Assembly: GCA_963693315.1 (NCBI GenBank)
Contig: OY856188.1
Coordinates: forward strand, 3,810,335 to 3,874,334
Direction of reading: 5' to 3'
DNA from: Diogma glabrata
Lineage: Eukaryota > Arthropoda > Insecta > Diptera > Cylindrotomidae
DNA length: 64,000 nt
Below are positions 9,376-21,671 of the stretch, one piece after another. Both the position numbers and the translations under genes were made by a program. Positions within the stretch are counted from its first letter, which is position 1, and the number at the start of each line of letters is the position of its first letter. The notes under the pieces are model-generated. The model had not been told where the DNA came from. It worked only from the letters and a program-made list of their open reading frames with translations, and did not search any database.

Positions 9376-12234
9376 GAGCAATTTCACGAAGATTCAACAA
9401 CGTTTTGACTTGACACCTTTTAATTTTGATTATTTTTTGTTTATAGATAGTCTTTCATAAATAAAAAATACAAGTTCTCTTATAAATTTTTTTTTCGACC
9501 AGGGGTCTTCACAGGGTGCCCCTCAATTTTTTTTTATTTTGTGATGTGAGTGCATTTTGACGAGCGATTGTAGAAAAACTACTGAATCGATTTTCATAAA
9601 TGGTATGTCGTTGAATAGGTATTAGAACAAAGTTTTTAAAAATGTACACTGTTAATTTTTTGAAATAATTTTTAACGGTGTAACATAAGAAAAAAACGGT
9701 GTAATTGAAGAAAAGATGGCGCTACGACTTTTTTTTAAAACTAATTTGAAGCTTATTTTATATCTAACAACTTGTGAAAGCTTAGTACTAGCATTATTTT
9801 TTGTTTTAAAGATAAAATTCGTTGTGCATATGACTGTCGGGAATCAGTTTTTTTGTTCTGAATGAAAATTATAAAAATGGCATTATAAACTAAGAGATTT
9901 TTTTTTATGTTAAATATCAAATATTTTATTATTAAATAAACTTTTTAAAATATTATAAAAATTATATATGTAGTACAATAAATAAAATAAATACAATTGT
10001 TAAAAATGATTTACTTATTTTACAAACAAAAGTTTCTTTTTAATAGGAAAACACTTCTGCAATTATTTTCTTTGTATTAGATGGCATATGGCAAATGAAA
10101 TATTTATTTATCACTTTTAGTAATCACTTATCACTCTTATAAAAAATAATTTGACAGTCTCGACTGCAAACAAAAAAGCCGTATAAATAACTAAATCTAT
10201 TTAGGAACTTTTGACTGGAGAAATATTATGTTCGTATTATGTTATTATGGAATCATAAAGTAAAAGATTGTATTTTAACATTAAATTACAAATATTTTAT
10301 TATTGAATAAACTTTTTAAAGTATCATACAAATTATATATGTAGGTTAAAGAAAATAAATATAGTTATTAAAAATTATTTACTTATTTTACATTCAAAAG
10401 TTTCTTCTGAGTTGGAAAACATTTTCGCAATTATTGTCTTAGTATTTAATGGTACAAAAGAATGAAATTTTTGAGTTCCACTTATAGTAATCGCATTTTT
10501 ATATCGATTTTGTAATTTTTCTTTCGTTAATTGATATTCATTTTTATCGGCGTATCCAAAGTTCATGGTAGATTCCCATTTTAAAGCCCATTCGAAAAGT
10601 TTTTTTGGCGTATCAATAATATTTCTGCTCCCCATACTATAACGGTGTGCAGCACGCTTCAGTGTACCACCAATCCCATCGCAAGGTCCTTTTCCATGGC
10701 TGGTAGCATGAAAATGGCATTCTGCTTAAAGTCTTTTTTATGGTGGTTTATTTTTGTATTGAGAAGGTGTACCGTCGGTGTTATAAATTATTTTCCTAAT
10801 ATTAGCATTTATATGCGTTCTGATTAATTCAATAAGTTTTGTAATGAAAAGATGGACTGTAGTACTGTTGTGATATCCGAAATGAGTATAAAACTTCGGT
10901 GCTGTATATATTCACTTGCGGCACTTTTAAAATAAATGACAAATGGATGAATAGTAGCTTGTGAATTATTATAATGATAACCTTGAACCGAATCCTGAAT
11001 TATGAAGGCGTAGTTGTCAGAAAAATCCCCTTTAACGAAGCGCTCTTCTGGTTCCAATTTTTTTTTCTTTCCTCGATGAATGTAGATTGCTGTTTTGCTA
11101 TAAAGTTGTGTGGTGTATCAAAATTTGTAAACGGTAAACAAACTTTTTCATAAATTCTTCTACAGTTTCTATTAAAGTATCCAAATTGCATCGATCAGTG
11201 GTATTCCATTGTTGATATTTGACTTGAAGGATTCCTTTAACGTCAAAATCATTTAGTAATCTTTCTTCCAGCTGTTGAAGTTTTTTTGAATATTCATTGC
11301 ACTTCAAAGTATGACAATCCTCTGTTAATTCACCACATGAAACAAAGTCAATTAATGTTTTATAATTCTGGAAAGCAGCATCAGTAATCGAAGACATCTT
11401 AGAGTGTTGAATCATTAGTTTCATATTTTGATGTATGGTACACACGCACACATTACGAACTTCTTGGGATAATTTTATACAATCTTGTGGTCGAAGGGAC
11501 GTGAATTTAGTAAATCCTATTTTCACATTAGGAAACTTATTTTTAAACTCCACATAAGCTTCATTTAATGTACATGGCAATAAGCGCTTTTGTGGATTTA
11601 TGCTGAAAGTGCTCATATTTTCTCTATTGTACATATATAATTTTTATAATATTTTAAAAAGTTCATTTAATAATAAAATATTTGATATTCAACATTAAAA
11701 AAAATCTCTTAGTTTATATTTTTATAATTTTCATTCAGAACAAAAAACTGATTCCCGACAGTCATATGCACAACGAATTTTATCTTTAAAACAAAAAATA
11801 ATGCAAGTACTAAACTTTCACAAGTTGTTAGATATAAAATAAGCTTCAATTTAGTTAAAAAAAAATGGTGTAGCGCCATCTTTTCTTCAATTACACCGGT
11901 TTTTTCTCATGTTACACCATTAAAAATTATTTCAAAAAATTAACAATGTACATTTTTAAAAACTTTGTTCTAATACCTAACCTTTTCAACGACATATCAT
12001 TTATGAAAATCGATTCAGTAGTTTTTCTACGATCGCTTGTCAAAATGCACTCACATCACATAATAACAAAAAATTGAGGGGTACCCTGTGAAGACCCCTA
12101 GTCGAAAAAAAAATTCTAAGAGATCTTGTATTTTTTATTTATGAAAGACCATCTATAAACAAAAAAAAAATCAAAATTAAAAGGGGTCAAGACAAAATTT
12201 CCCAAAAATTTGCTGAACTTGCGTGAAATTGCTC
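9376..12234. mobile_element. Element A: 2.86-kb TIR transposon with TTAA target duplication
   Basis: The ends are GAGCAATTTCACG and its complement CGTGAAATTGCTC, flanked on both sides by TTAA (9372-9375 and 12235-12238). The inverted repeats are very long, about 600 bp (9376-9977 and 11637-12234), and still align closely apart from small indels near the tips. Inside, a minus-strand transposase-like gene runs from 11634 to 10375. The last part of that gene and the TIR-proximal AT-rich sequence are duplicated in tandem with a period of roughly 360 bp (9940-10160 and 10306-10530). TTAA duplication is known for the piggyBac and Kolobok superfamilies; the termini do not look like piggyBac, so superfamily is left open. 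A deleted sister copy is at 28974-30659. Confidence 0.85.
10375..11634 (-). pseudogene. Transposase-like gene of element A, frameshifted
   Basis: The gene begins with ATG at 11634 inside the right inverted repeat. The first open part (11098-11634, 178 aa) carries FPNVKIGFTKFTSLRP, VCVCTIHQNMKLM and QWNTTDRCNLDTLIETVEEF. After frameshifts near 11100 and 11040 comes GDFSDNYAFIIQD followed by YNNSQATIHPF. After another, NTDGTPSQYKNK, and after a fourth the HATSHGKGPCDGIGG block at about 10665-10725, ending in a 3' segment open to 10375. This order (DF.ENYSF..QD, D G...QYKN, SHGK.P.DG.GG) is that of a protein family present in many insect and cnidarian genomes, which I believe is a transposase; the three conserved acidic sites would fit a DDE-type enzyme, but that is inference. 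At least four frameshifts make it inactive. Confidence 0.8.
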
Positions 12235-12238
12235 TTAA

Positions 12239-12974
12239 AATACTCAAACATAAGTAACAAAGCAAGGTAAATTAAAATTTAAAAAAGGAACTGGCAATAA
12301 AATATATGAGTGACTTGCCACTTACTAAAAAACATTAAAAACGTTAATAATAAATAAAAAGTCATTTTTTTCTATAGCAACAGTTAAAACGTGCATCAAC
12401 TAAAATTAGAAAGAAAAGTTACACTTTACCATCAAGGGTAGATAAAGTAGTACTTTAACACCAAGGGTAGATAAAATATTTTGATATAAGTATTTTGCTG
12501 AACAAAAAAAAAATTGATTTGTTTGTTTATTTATAAAATTCAAAAATTTATCAAAGCAACCTATACTCATTTTTTCGTGAAACTATTTTTTTTTTCGCCT
12601 ATGTATCAAAGTGTTACTTTATTACTGGGATTTGCGGCTTTAAAGTATCACTTTTCAACTATTTATTTTGCTGTCATAGTTACGTCCAAAAAAGTAAAAA
12701 GCATTTGTATTTGTTTAAATTTTATGAAAAAGAAAAATTTTTATCAAAGCAACCTTCAAATTCAAAATTTCATTATCCAATTAAAATAGTTGTTTTATCA
12801 TTTGTTGTCATAGCTACACAATAATTTGAAAAAAATTATAAATATTTTGTCAAAGGTTACTTGTTCCACATATTTTTATTTTAAAATTTATGAAAATTTA
12901 TAATTTTAATTTAGAGTAAACAAATAATTAATTTAATTTAGAGTTCTTAAAATATTTTACTTGCGGCGAATAAA
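12239..12974. other. AT-rich sequence containing part of a dispersed repeat
   Basis: The stretch 12605-12850 resembles 41505-41690 in the same orientation (shared blocks include ACGTCCAAAAAAGTAAAAA and TATCAAAGCAAC), so it is part of a dispersed repeat. Two copies of a degenerate 26-bp unit containing CAAGGGTAGATAAA are at about 12430-12478. No gene: the 91-aa frame at 12514-12789 is low complexity. Confidence 0.5.
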
Positions 12975-13076
12975 AAATAGTATATGATGCACGGACGTAA
13001 GCTATTTTGGACTTAATGTGGGTCCAATCCATCCAAAATCTTTAGCTTTACGTCCTAGCATCATAATGTACTATTT
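12975..13076. repeat. Hairpin (a) of the TAGTAT-ended set
   Basis: Arms TATGATGC..GGACGTAA..TTTTGGA and their complement around 13033-13065 form a long imperfect hairpin. The outer ends are AATAGTATAT and GTACTATT. First of four such structures within 1.1 kb. Confidence 0.7.
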
Positions 13077-13180
13077 CCCGACACTTTTAAATTACATTTT
13101 CCTACTCCTATCACAGTAAATTATAAATTACATCACACTATCCATGACATGTAAATTGATTATTTCAAATAGCGTGCGGT

Positions 13181-13255
13181 AAGTAAAAAAAAGCGTGCGG
13201 TAAGTAAAAAAAAGCGTGCGGTAATGGATTTTCATATATATATTACCGCACGCAT
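13181..13255. repeat. Triple GCGTGCGGTAA repeat with inverted copy
   Basis: The 11-mer GCGTGCGGTAA occurs three times with ~20-bp spacing, followed by ATTACCGCACGC in the opposite orientation, giving a 12-bp-armed hairpin over an AT-rich loop. Confidence 0.75.
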
Positions 13256-13445
13256 TTAATAAAAAGAAAAATTTTTATTTAAAGAAAAATTTGATTTTTA
13301 AAAATTAAATATTTCAATTCATTTTGACACAGAATAATGCAAAGCCTACCACAATTTACAAACTATTTGCATTTAATTTGTAATTAGTAGTTCATTTTTT
13401 CAAGTAATTATATACGTTTGGGCATTAAAACAAAGTCGTAGGAAA

Positions 13446-13583
13446 AGTATATAACAAATCTCGAGTTGTAAAGCATTTTCCATGCTCGTGAAGATACTGC
13501 ACTCGACGCTACGCGTCTCGTGCGCAAAATTTTCCCTCGCATGTAAAATGCTATTTACAACTCTAGATATGTAATATACTATT
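13446..13583. repeat. Hairpin (b) of the TAGTAT-ended set
   Basis: Left arm GAGTTGTAAAGCATTTTCCATGC pairs imperfectly with GCATGTAAAATGCTATTTACAACTC on the right; arms are ~38 bp. The loop is CG-rich (CTCGACGCTACGCGTCTCG). The right end is ATGTAATATACTATTA. Confidence 0.75.
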
Positions 13584-13705
13584 ACATGAAGTTTATAGAG
13601 AAAATCATGGCATGTTTAGTATAATTTTCAAAATGTCTGGCGAGTTTAAAAAATTCAAAAATTGATTTATACTACAATAAAGTTGTGTAGTTGTGCGTAA
13701 AACGT

Positions 13706-13835
13706 TGTACATACACTCAGGCTGAAAGGAAGATTACGCCCTTGGTTCAATAAAAGCCCTCGCTTCACGTCGGGCTTCAATATGAAGCGCTGGCGTAATC
13801 TTCTACTTTCAGCCCTCGATATGTAAATAACTATT
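13706..13835. repeat. Hairpin (c) of the TAGTAT-ended set
   Basis: Left arm GGCTGAAAGGAAGATTACGCC pairs with GGCGTAATCTTCTACTTTCAGCC. The loop contains CCCTCGCTTCACGTCGGGC. The right end is ATGTAAATAACTATTA. Confidence 0.75.
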
Positions 13836-13890
13836 ATCATTGATTTTTCTTCGTTTTTTGATCTTCTTGAACAAATGCTGTAGAAAAAAA

Positions 13891-14028
13891 TGTTGTGTTC
13901 CACACGACGATAAAATTTCTTTATCTTCTCGATGCTTATTAGCGTCTCGGCTGACGCCTCGACGCTAAAATCGCTCTCGAAGATAAAGTGCAATTTTATC
14001 GTCTTGTACAATAAATAACTATTATTGA
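13891..14028. repeat. Hairpin (d) of the TAGTAT-ended set
   Basis: Left arm ACGACGATAAAAT..CTTTATCTTCTCGA pairs with TCGAAGATAAAG..ATTTTATCGTCTTGT. The CG-rich loop is itself palindromic (TAGCGTCTC..GACGCTA). The right end is AATAAATAACTATTATTG. Confidence 0.75.
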
Positions 14029-14615
14029 ATAGAAAACCGGCAATGCTCTGAATTTTTTTTAACTATTCGCGATTGAATGAAAAATGAAATATTGAAAATT
14101 ACAAAACACTTTAAAAAAAAATTAAATTTAAAATTAAAATAAATTAAATAATAGTTTATAAATATTTAGAAGTAGTGCATAAATTTCCTTGCCATCGTAC
14201 TACCAATATGTGATTATGCTTGATTTTTTAATGATCAGTTTAGTTTATTTAATGTGTAAAAGGTTATGCGGATGATCTCGATTTATTCATTGATTTATTA
14301 TGGATAAATTGAAAAGAAAAAAATTAATAATAATAAGAGTTATTCGTTTGAAAGCAGCAAAATATTAAATTAATTTTTGTTAAAAGTTACTAGAATAATA
14401 TTTCTAAAAAGTAGGAAGAGATTTAAGGAAAACATATTGATGGAAATTAATTATCTTTTAAGTTAATTAAATTCTTTGAGGAACGAAATATTTTCTATAA
14501 CTAACTTTCAGTAATACAAAAACAAACTATGGGATTATTCTAAAAGATGAGACTCATTTGCAAATTACCTATAGTTAAAATTGCTACATTTAAGGTTCAA
14601 AAAAAACCAGATATG
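14029..14615. other. AT-rich spacer, no gene seen
   Basis: Very AT-rich sequence without recognised gene or repeat. The expected 5' half of the mariner-type gene at 14616 was not found here. Confidence 0.4.
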
Positions 14616-15330
14616 TTACTGTCGAATATCGAATGCATCCACAAAGTGTTAGTGTTTGGTGTGAATTTTGGATTGGAGGACCATACTTATTTGAAAATGA
14701 GGTTGGTCAAGTAGAGACTATTACTGGTTATCTATATCGCGATATAATAACCCAGATTTTTCTGACTAAATTGGATGATATTGAGATATTGTTTCAATGA
14801 GACGGTGCCGCATGCCTTACATTCCATGAAACAATACAATAACTGCATGTGTAATAAATAAATTGTAGGTTGACGATTATAAATAAATGTAACGAAATTA
14901 TGTACATGGCGGAGAGTTAAGAAAAATTATATATTTAGTTAATAGTGTAATTGAAATATTTATATTAATGTGTCTTTTCGACAAGTTATACTTACATGTT
15001 CAATGACGAACAAGTTGATTTGATATGATTGTATTTTGTGAGGTTGAACAAAGCTTTGGAGGCATCCTAAAAATAAAGAATAAAGAAATAGTTTAAAATT
15101 AAAGTGCTTGTATCATTGGAGAAAGATGAGTTTTATATACGTGAGACATTTTCCGGACGTGTACTGTGTCGTTTAAATAATCAAAATGGACTCCCTAAAG
15201 CATGTGATTTACCAACATTCGACTTTTTATAAGGTTATATGAAGTGAATAGTATATGCCATGCCAATACTACATCACCTAAGCTTAACCATATTATAATG
15301 TGAAATCCATATATAGAAAACGGTCACGAA
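14616..15330 (+). pseudogene. Tc1/mariner transposase remnant
   Basis: Plus-strand frames contain HPQSVSVWCEFWIGGPYLFE, then ETITGYLYRDIITQ and LFQ*DGAACLTFHETIQ at 14636-14836. These match the HPQ.V.VW.., ..YRDMI.., and FQQDGA.CH.A..T blocks of Tc1/mariner transposases, where the D of QDGA is the second catalytic Asp. After an insertion of about 280 bp the reading resumes near 15140 with FPGRV, CDLPTFDFL*GYMK and VYA, matching the C-terminal CDLTPLDF.LWGY.K..VY. In-frame stops replace codons that are Trp or Gln in the family. The N-terminal helix-turn-helix region was not found. Dead copy. Confidence 0.8.
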
Positions 15331-15795
<465 letters not shown>

Positions 15796-15799
15796 GCGT

Positions 15800-17812
15800 T
15801 CATGCTCCATGTAGGAGCGTTGCCAGGCTAATCAGCTTCGAATATTCACCACGGTCATTCGCAACAGCGACATAGTTACCATGGCAGCCGATTTTTTTAA
15901 GGTCGTTTATTACGTCAGTCTCCCATTGTAGTCGTGGTCTTCCTCGCGGTCTACCACTCCCTGGGGTACTAACGTACATTTTTCTAATCATTCCAGACTG
16001 TGAATCGGCTCGTAGAACATGCCCAAACCAAGCAATCCTGTTAGAACGGATATAACCTATTATATCAGGACCCTCAAGAAGGTCTCTGATCTCAAAGTTA
16101 TACCGGGTTCTATACTCTCCATCGTCTGTCTTAAGTGGACCAAAAATGTAGCGTAGGATCTTACGCTCAAATACAGATAAATGCGCTTCGTCATTTTGTG
16201 TAAGGGTCCACGTTTGTGACCCATACATCACAACCGGTCTAATCAATGTCTTGTATAACTTGAGCTTGGTGTTAGTTGATACATACGGTGATCCAAGGAG
16301 AGGTTTAATTGAGTAGAAAGTTCGATTACCTGCAGCGATTCGAGCTTTAATATCTGTAAGTATGCTGTTGTTTGAGTCAAGCATTGATCCCAAATATTTA
16401 AAAGATTCAACTCCCTCAATTCGTTCATCGCCGCACATCAAATCTTTCTTCTCAGCCTCTCTTGAAACATTCATATGTTTGGTTTTATTGTAGTTAATTT
16501 GCAGACCAATTTTCCTAGCACCACTCTCAAGCGACTTGAAAGTCTCACTCATAACAGCTTCACTTCGGCCGAGGATGACAACATCATCAGCGTAAGCAAT
16601 CATCTGTACTGAGTTTATTGACAAGATATTGTTATTAGTCGGTAGTTTCTTTTGACGGCACACATATTCCAAGGCTAGATTAAAAAGTATAGGAGAGATA
16701 GCATCACCTTGTCTTAATCCGGAGTCGACTTTAAAAAATTTTGATATTTCGTTCTCTACTCGCACACAGCATTGAGAGTTCTGTACTGTCATTTTGCATA
16801 GTGATACCAGTTTACCAGGAATTCCCATTGACACCAGAGCAGACCATAGAGTCTCTCGTTCGAGAGAGTCGTAGGCCTGCCTGAAATCAATGAAAAGTTG
16901 GTGCACAGGTATGTTGAACTCTCGACACTTTTCCAAAATCATCCTTATCGAGAAAAGTGCATCGGTGGTACCTCGGCCCCGCCGGAAACCACACTGATAT
17001 TCTCCAAACAGTTGTTCAGCAAAAGGATTGATTTTGGATAGCAAAATGTAGGAAAAGATCTTATATGCTGTGCAGAGGAGAGCGATTCCTCTGTAGTTTG
17101 CACATTGTAGGCGATTACCTTTTTTATGGATTGGTATCAGCATAGCTTTGTTCCAGTCCTGTGGCATGGTTTCAGTCCTCCAGATCATTTGAACAAGTTC
17201 AAACAATCTTGAGGATAGAGTTTCGCCACCATGTACAATCATTTCGGATGTTATATCGTCGATACCAGGTGCTTTATTGCATTTTAATTTTGACAGCGCC
17301 GCATCGAATTCCTCTTTGGTGGGTTCGTCTACATGTACCTTTGACGCACGAATAAGCTTTGCTCGTCGCCCGACTTGTTGTTGGTCACTTAAGTTGAGAA
17401 GATTCTCAAAATAAGCGGCCCAAGTATCTAAAATATTTTTAAGGTCTACTTGTAGCTCCCCATCTTCGTTTTGAATAGCAGTCGATCTAGTTTGAGGGCC
17501 CTTCCTTAAGGTTTTAACCTGTTGAAAGAAGTTACGCGATTGATGTTCCTTATTGAAGCTTTCAATCTCCTCACACTGTCTCTTCCACCATTCTCTCTTC
17601 GTTCGTCTACATAGCTTTGTAACGGCTTGTCTTGCCAGTTTATAGTTCTCCTTCGTGGACCTGGTGTTGCGTCCTTGTAGACACTTCAGATAGCAATCTC
17701 TTTTGTATTGAATAGCGTCAAGACATGCTTGATCCATCCATGGCTTCTGGGAGTGGTTCTGTGGTCGTCCAAGTATTCCCTCAGCAGCGCTTAAAACAGC
17801 ATCTTTGAGCAA
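15800..17812 (-). CDS. RTE reverse transcriptase segment (same frame as endonuclease, after one TAG)
   Basis: An open frame of 670 codons, bounded upstream by a single TAG at 17816-17818 beyond which the same frame continues as the endonuclease. It is therefore the second part of one long ORF, not a separate gene; the first codon in this segment is not a genuine start. It carries the reverse-transcriptase blocks in order: [64 protein letters not shown], and the catalytic YADD at 16583-16594 ([13 protein letters not shown]). The post-RT region has [22 protein letters not shown], and the C-terminal [14 protein letters not shown]. It reverse-transcribes the element RNA at a nicked target. GLRQGD.SP.LFNLALE is characteristic of RTE-type enzymes. 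All catalytic residues are present, so only the TAG and the missing 5' end speak against activity. Confidence 0.9.
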   Translation of the reverse strand: MLKDAVLSAAEGILGRPQNHSQKPWMDQACLDAIQYKRDCYLKCLQGRNTRSTKENYKLARQAVTKLCRRTKREWWKRQCEEIESFNKEHQSRNFFQQVKTLRKGPQTRSTAIQNEDGELQVDLKNILDTWAAYFENLLNLSDQQQVGRRAKLIRASKVHVDEPTKEEFDAALSKLKCNKAPGIDDITSEMIVHGGETLSSRLFELVQMIWRTETMPQDWNKAMLIPIHKKGNRLQCANYRGIALLCTAYKIFSYILLSKINPFAEQLFGEYQCGFRRGRGTTDALFSIRMILEKCREFNIPVHQLFIDFRQAYDSLERETLWSALVSMGIPGKLVSLCKMTVQNSQCCVRVENEISKFFKVDSGLRQGDAISPILFNLALEYVCRQKKLPTNNNILSINSVQMIAYADDVVILGRSEAVMSETFKSLESGARKIGLQINYNKTKHMNVSREAEKKDLMCGDERIEGVESFKYLGSMLDSNNSILTDIKARIAAGNRTFYSIKPLLGSPYVSTNTKLKLYKTLIRPVVMYGSQTWTLTQNDEAHLSVFERKILRYIFGPLKTDDGEYRTRYNFEIRDLLEGPDIIGYIRSNRIAWFGHVLRADSQSGMIRKMYVSTPGSGRPRGRPRLQWETDVINDLKKIGCHGNYVAVANDRGEYSKLISLATLLHGA

Positions 17813-17815
17813 ATA

Positions 17816-18720
17816 CTATGACTTATCGACGTCTCCATTAATGGTTTCTGATTTCTCCAATGTTTCGGCAATATGGATTTGATATCTCTCTTCTGTTTCA
17901 GCATTCTTTAATGATGAGATGTTAAAACGATTCCGTTGATTGAATTTTGGAATGCCTGGATTTGGGAAGTGGAACCTTATCGTTGCACATACAAGGAAGT
18001 GATCACTTCCAATGTATGCACCTCTAAAGGATCGCACATCCCGAACGCTCGAAAAGAAACGTGCTGTTACTAGAACGTGATCAATTTGATTTCGAGTGTT
18101 TCCATTCGGTGAGACCCAAGTCTGTTTATGAATCGATCGATGCGGAAAGAACGTACTGGCAATTCTCAAATTATTTGATAATGCAAACTCAGTCATTCTC
18201 TCACCATTATCATTCGAATTCAAATGCAGGCTGTTGGGACCCACCACATTTCCATAAGAGATATCTCCTCCAACCTGTCCATTAAAGTCACCAAGAACCA
18301 TAATGAAGTCGCGTGTTGGTGTTTGTTTCATAACCTCTTCCAGTGCTATGTAGAAATTATCCTTCTCGTCGACGGTCTTAGCTTCAGTAGGTGCATGCAC
18401 GGCAATAAGAGAAATATTGTTATATGTACCACGTACACGTAGGTAGCAGATCCTCTCACTGACCGGGATGAATTTCATCACGGCTTCTTGTATACGTGCA
18501 CCAACAAGAAAGCCAGTACCAAATTCTCTTCGAGAAGGATGACCACTACAGTATAGAGAGTGACTATCCAAATCTTGTTTTCCGATTATCGGCTGTCTAA
18601 TTTCTTGTAGAGCAATAATATCCATCCTATACCTCTCAGCCTCTGTTTCCAGACTTATAAGAGCATCAGGAGCGCTCAGGCTGCGCACGTTCCACGTTCC
18701 GATTCGGTAGTCTGGTCCTT
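17816..18720 (-). CDS. RTE apurinic-like endonuclease segment
   Basis: The endonuclease domain precedes the RT in the same frame and is separated from it only by a TAG at 17816-17818 (DVDKS, stop, YLLKDA). The frame is open upstream of the first ATG (18688): it includes RIGTWNVRSLS, the N-terminal motif of this nuclease fold, near 18670-18710, so the real N-terminus lies further upstream. An in-frame TAA occurs close to the gap. Active-site motifs are visible: ALQEIR (Glu), LGDFNGQVGGD (Asp/Asn), NQIDHVLV, and GSDHFLVCATI (Ser-Asp-His). In this clade the domain nicks target DNA to prime reverse transcription. It is often annotated in insects as craniofacial development protein 2-like because of shared fold. 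The catalytic set is intact. Confidence 0.9.
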
Positions 18721-18800
18721 TTTCACGTCCAGGTAAAATTCTGTTTTGTTGTCCGGGTCTGTTTTTCTTTTTCTGATCACCAAATTTAACATATTAGTTT

Positions 18801-19000
18801 NNNNNNNNNNNNNNNNNNNNNNNNNNNNNNNNNNNNNNNNNNNNNNNNNNNNNNNNNNNNNNNNNNNNNNNNNNNNNNNNNNNNNNNNNNNNNNNNNNNN
18901 NNNNNNNNNNNNNNNNNNNNNNNNNNNNNNNNNNNNNNNNNNNNNNNNNNNNNNNNNNNNNNNNNNNNNNNNNNNNNNNNNNNNNNNNNNNNNNNNNNNN
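18801..19000. other. Assembly gap (200 N)
   Basis: Exactly 200 undetermined bases; the true distance is unknown. The RTE 5' end falls in it. Confidence 1.
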
Positions 19001-19364
19001 CTAGACAGAGTTGTGAAAACTTGACCATTTTTGATTTTCCTGAAACTTGGTATATAAGTAGTATGGACAAAATAAAAAATACTACTTATTTTAAAATTTT
19101 TTTAAAGTGCATAGTTTGAGCATAGGGGGCACCCCAACATGCATGAAAAATGAAAATTCTGCCAATCCGGTGTAACTTTGAAATTAAATTGCTTAAGAAC
19201 GGCTATACCAATTTCATCAAACTTTTTTTTGTTTGATAGATGATTAATTAGTCGTTTGAAAAAAAATTAATTTATTGTTTTTATAATTAATTTTTAAATA
19301 CAAATATTAAAAAAACTTTTTTAAAGATGGCGCTAGGGTCAAAGATCAAATGGAATTTAATTAA
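19001..19364. other. Repeat-like sequence, no gene
   Basis: AT-rich sequence with motifs such as TCCGGTGTAACTTTGAAATT and AAAGATGGCGCTAG that recall the terminal regions of element A, but I could not establish homology. Confidence 0.3.
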
Positions 19365-20062
<698 letters not shown>

Positions 20063-20211
20063 TATCTATTTTCTAGACAGATATTAAGTTTCTAATTAGT
20101 GATGGGAACAATCGAATAAAAACAATCGAATTATTCGATTGTTGAAACATTTCGAATTATTCGATTGTTCATAACAGACACCGAATAAAAAATTCATTCG
20201 AATAAAAATAG

Positions 20212-20545
20212 TTACTAGTTTTTTTATTCGAAGTGTTTTCATTACTAGTTTTTTTATTCGAAGTGTTTTCATTACTAGTTTTTTTATTCGAAGTGTTTTC
20301 ATTACTAGTTTTTTTATTCGAAGTGTTTTCATTACTAATTTTTTTATTCGAAGTATTTTTACTACTATTTTTGTTATTCGAAAGGTTTTTTTATTCGAAG
20401 TGTTTTTTTATACGAAGTGTTTTTACTACTAGTTTTGTTATTCGAAAGGTTTTTTTATTCGAAGTGTTTTTTTATTCGAAGTGTTTTTACTACTAGTTTT
20501 TTTATTCGAAAGGTTTTTTATTCGAAGTGTTTTTATTTGAATAAC
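20212..20545. repeat. Subterminal 30-bp tandem repeats of the outer hAT
   Basis: Five near-exact copies of a 30-bp unit containing TTATTCGAAGTGTTTTC (20212-20361) followed by shorter degenerate copies to about 20540. The core TTCGAA is also in the terminal inverted repeat, so these may be transposase-binding sites (inference). Confidence 0.9.
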
Positions 20546-21290
20546 TTTTTTTTTATTAGTAATTGAATGGAAGAATCGAATAAATGGTTATCGAGAGGTT
20601 GAAAAATAGTTGAACCAGGTCCTGTAGGTAGTTTTCTTTTCTTGATTTAAAAAATTATTTGCAAAATGTTTCTGAAAATACTTCAACTATACAATGAAAA
20701 ATCTAAAGAGCTTTGAGCTATATTTATTTAATATTTTATCAAAATTTAAAAGGAATAATTGAAAAATTATTTTATTGATAAATATTTGTATGTGTATATT
20801 TGTATTTTAATCCCTACAAAAAATATTTTGCTGAAAAATTTGGTATTTGATGTGAGTTATTATTTGGAAAAATTATAAATAGAACAACAATATCCTTATG
20901 ATATCAAGGAATGATAATTTTACATTATTTTTTATAATAGGCGTAGGTACTTGGTAGTTTTGTTTTGTTTATCATTCATTTGGAAATTAGTGATTCAACA
21001 ATTAATTAACTAACAATCTAGGTCCTAAAAACGAGTTGTTAAAACATCGACTTTATATATTTATATGTATAGTAGTACAATAACAATGAAATAAAAAATA
21101 TTACATCAATGAAAAAGTATTTGAAGAAAAATTTTATTTTGTGTTTTGTTTTTGAGGATACTTCAATTTGTCATAAATAGATTATAGTAAAACATTTTGT
21201 TTCGTTTTTTGAGATAAAGGAGTAAAATAATTTAATGAATATTGTAAAAGTATATGTATGTGCGTTGTTTATTTATATTTAAATATGTTT
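20546..21290. other. Outer hAT interior, no gene
   Basis: AT-rich; no open frame or repeat recognised. Confidence 0.4.
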
Positions 21291-21515
21291 TTTGGCTAAC
21301 GGCTGTAAAGTTTAACTTTACTGCCGCTGGGGAGTAGCTAAAGTCTTACTTTTTAGCCGGCGGCTGCAAAAGTGACGTCATTTTTACTTTTTCTGCCGGC
21401 GGCTGTAAAGTAACTTCCATATTTTTACGGCGGCTGTAAAGTAATTTTCATATTTTTACGGCGGCTGTAAAGTAATTTTCATATTTTTACGGCGGCAGTA
21501 AAGTAAAATAAAATG
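21291..21515. repeat. 31-bp minisatellite with GGCGGCTGTAAAGTAA
   Basis: Units starting ACGGCGGCTGTAAAGT at 21427, 21458 and 21489 (period 31 bp) plus more diverged copies back to 21291. A related GCCGCCGTAAA sequence is at about 41740-41850. Confidence 0.85.
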
Positions 21516-21671
21516 ATATTATTAATTTGTTCAAAACAGAATGCATTTCAGTTCATTTTAATGAATAAAAATAAAAAAAAATTAATTTCAGAAAATTTAT
21601 TACCTAAAACATATTTTTAAAAAATTTGATGCATTAATTTCATATTTTTAAACAAATTTAAACGTTTGCCG

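Noticed and set aside
17161..18442. Plus-strand frames over the RTE
   Set aside because: Antisense shadows of the endonuclease and RT.
18746..19070. Frames running through the N block
   Set aside because: Created by undetermined bases.
20212..20545. CRISPR-like regular 30-bp repeats
   Set aside because: Units are directly adjacent with no unique spacers, lie in a hAT subterminal region, and the genome is eukaryotic.
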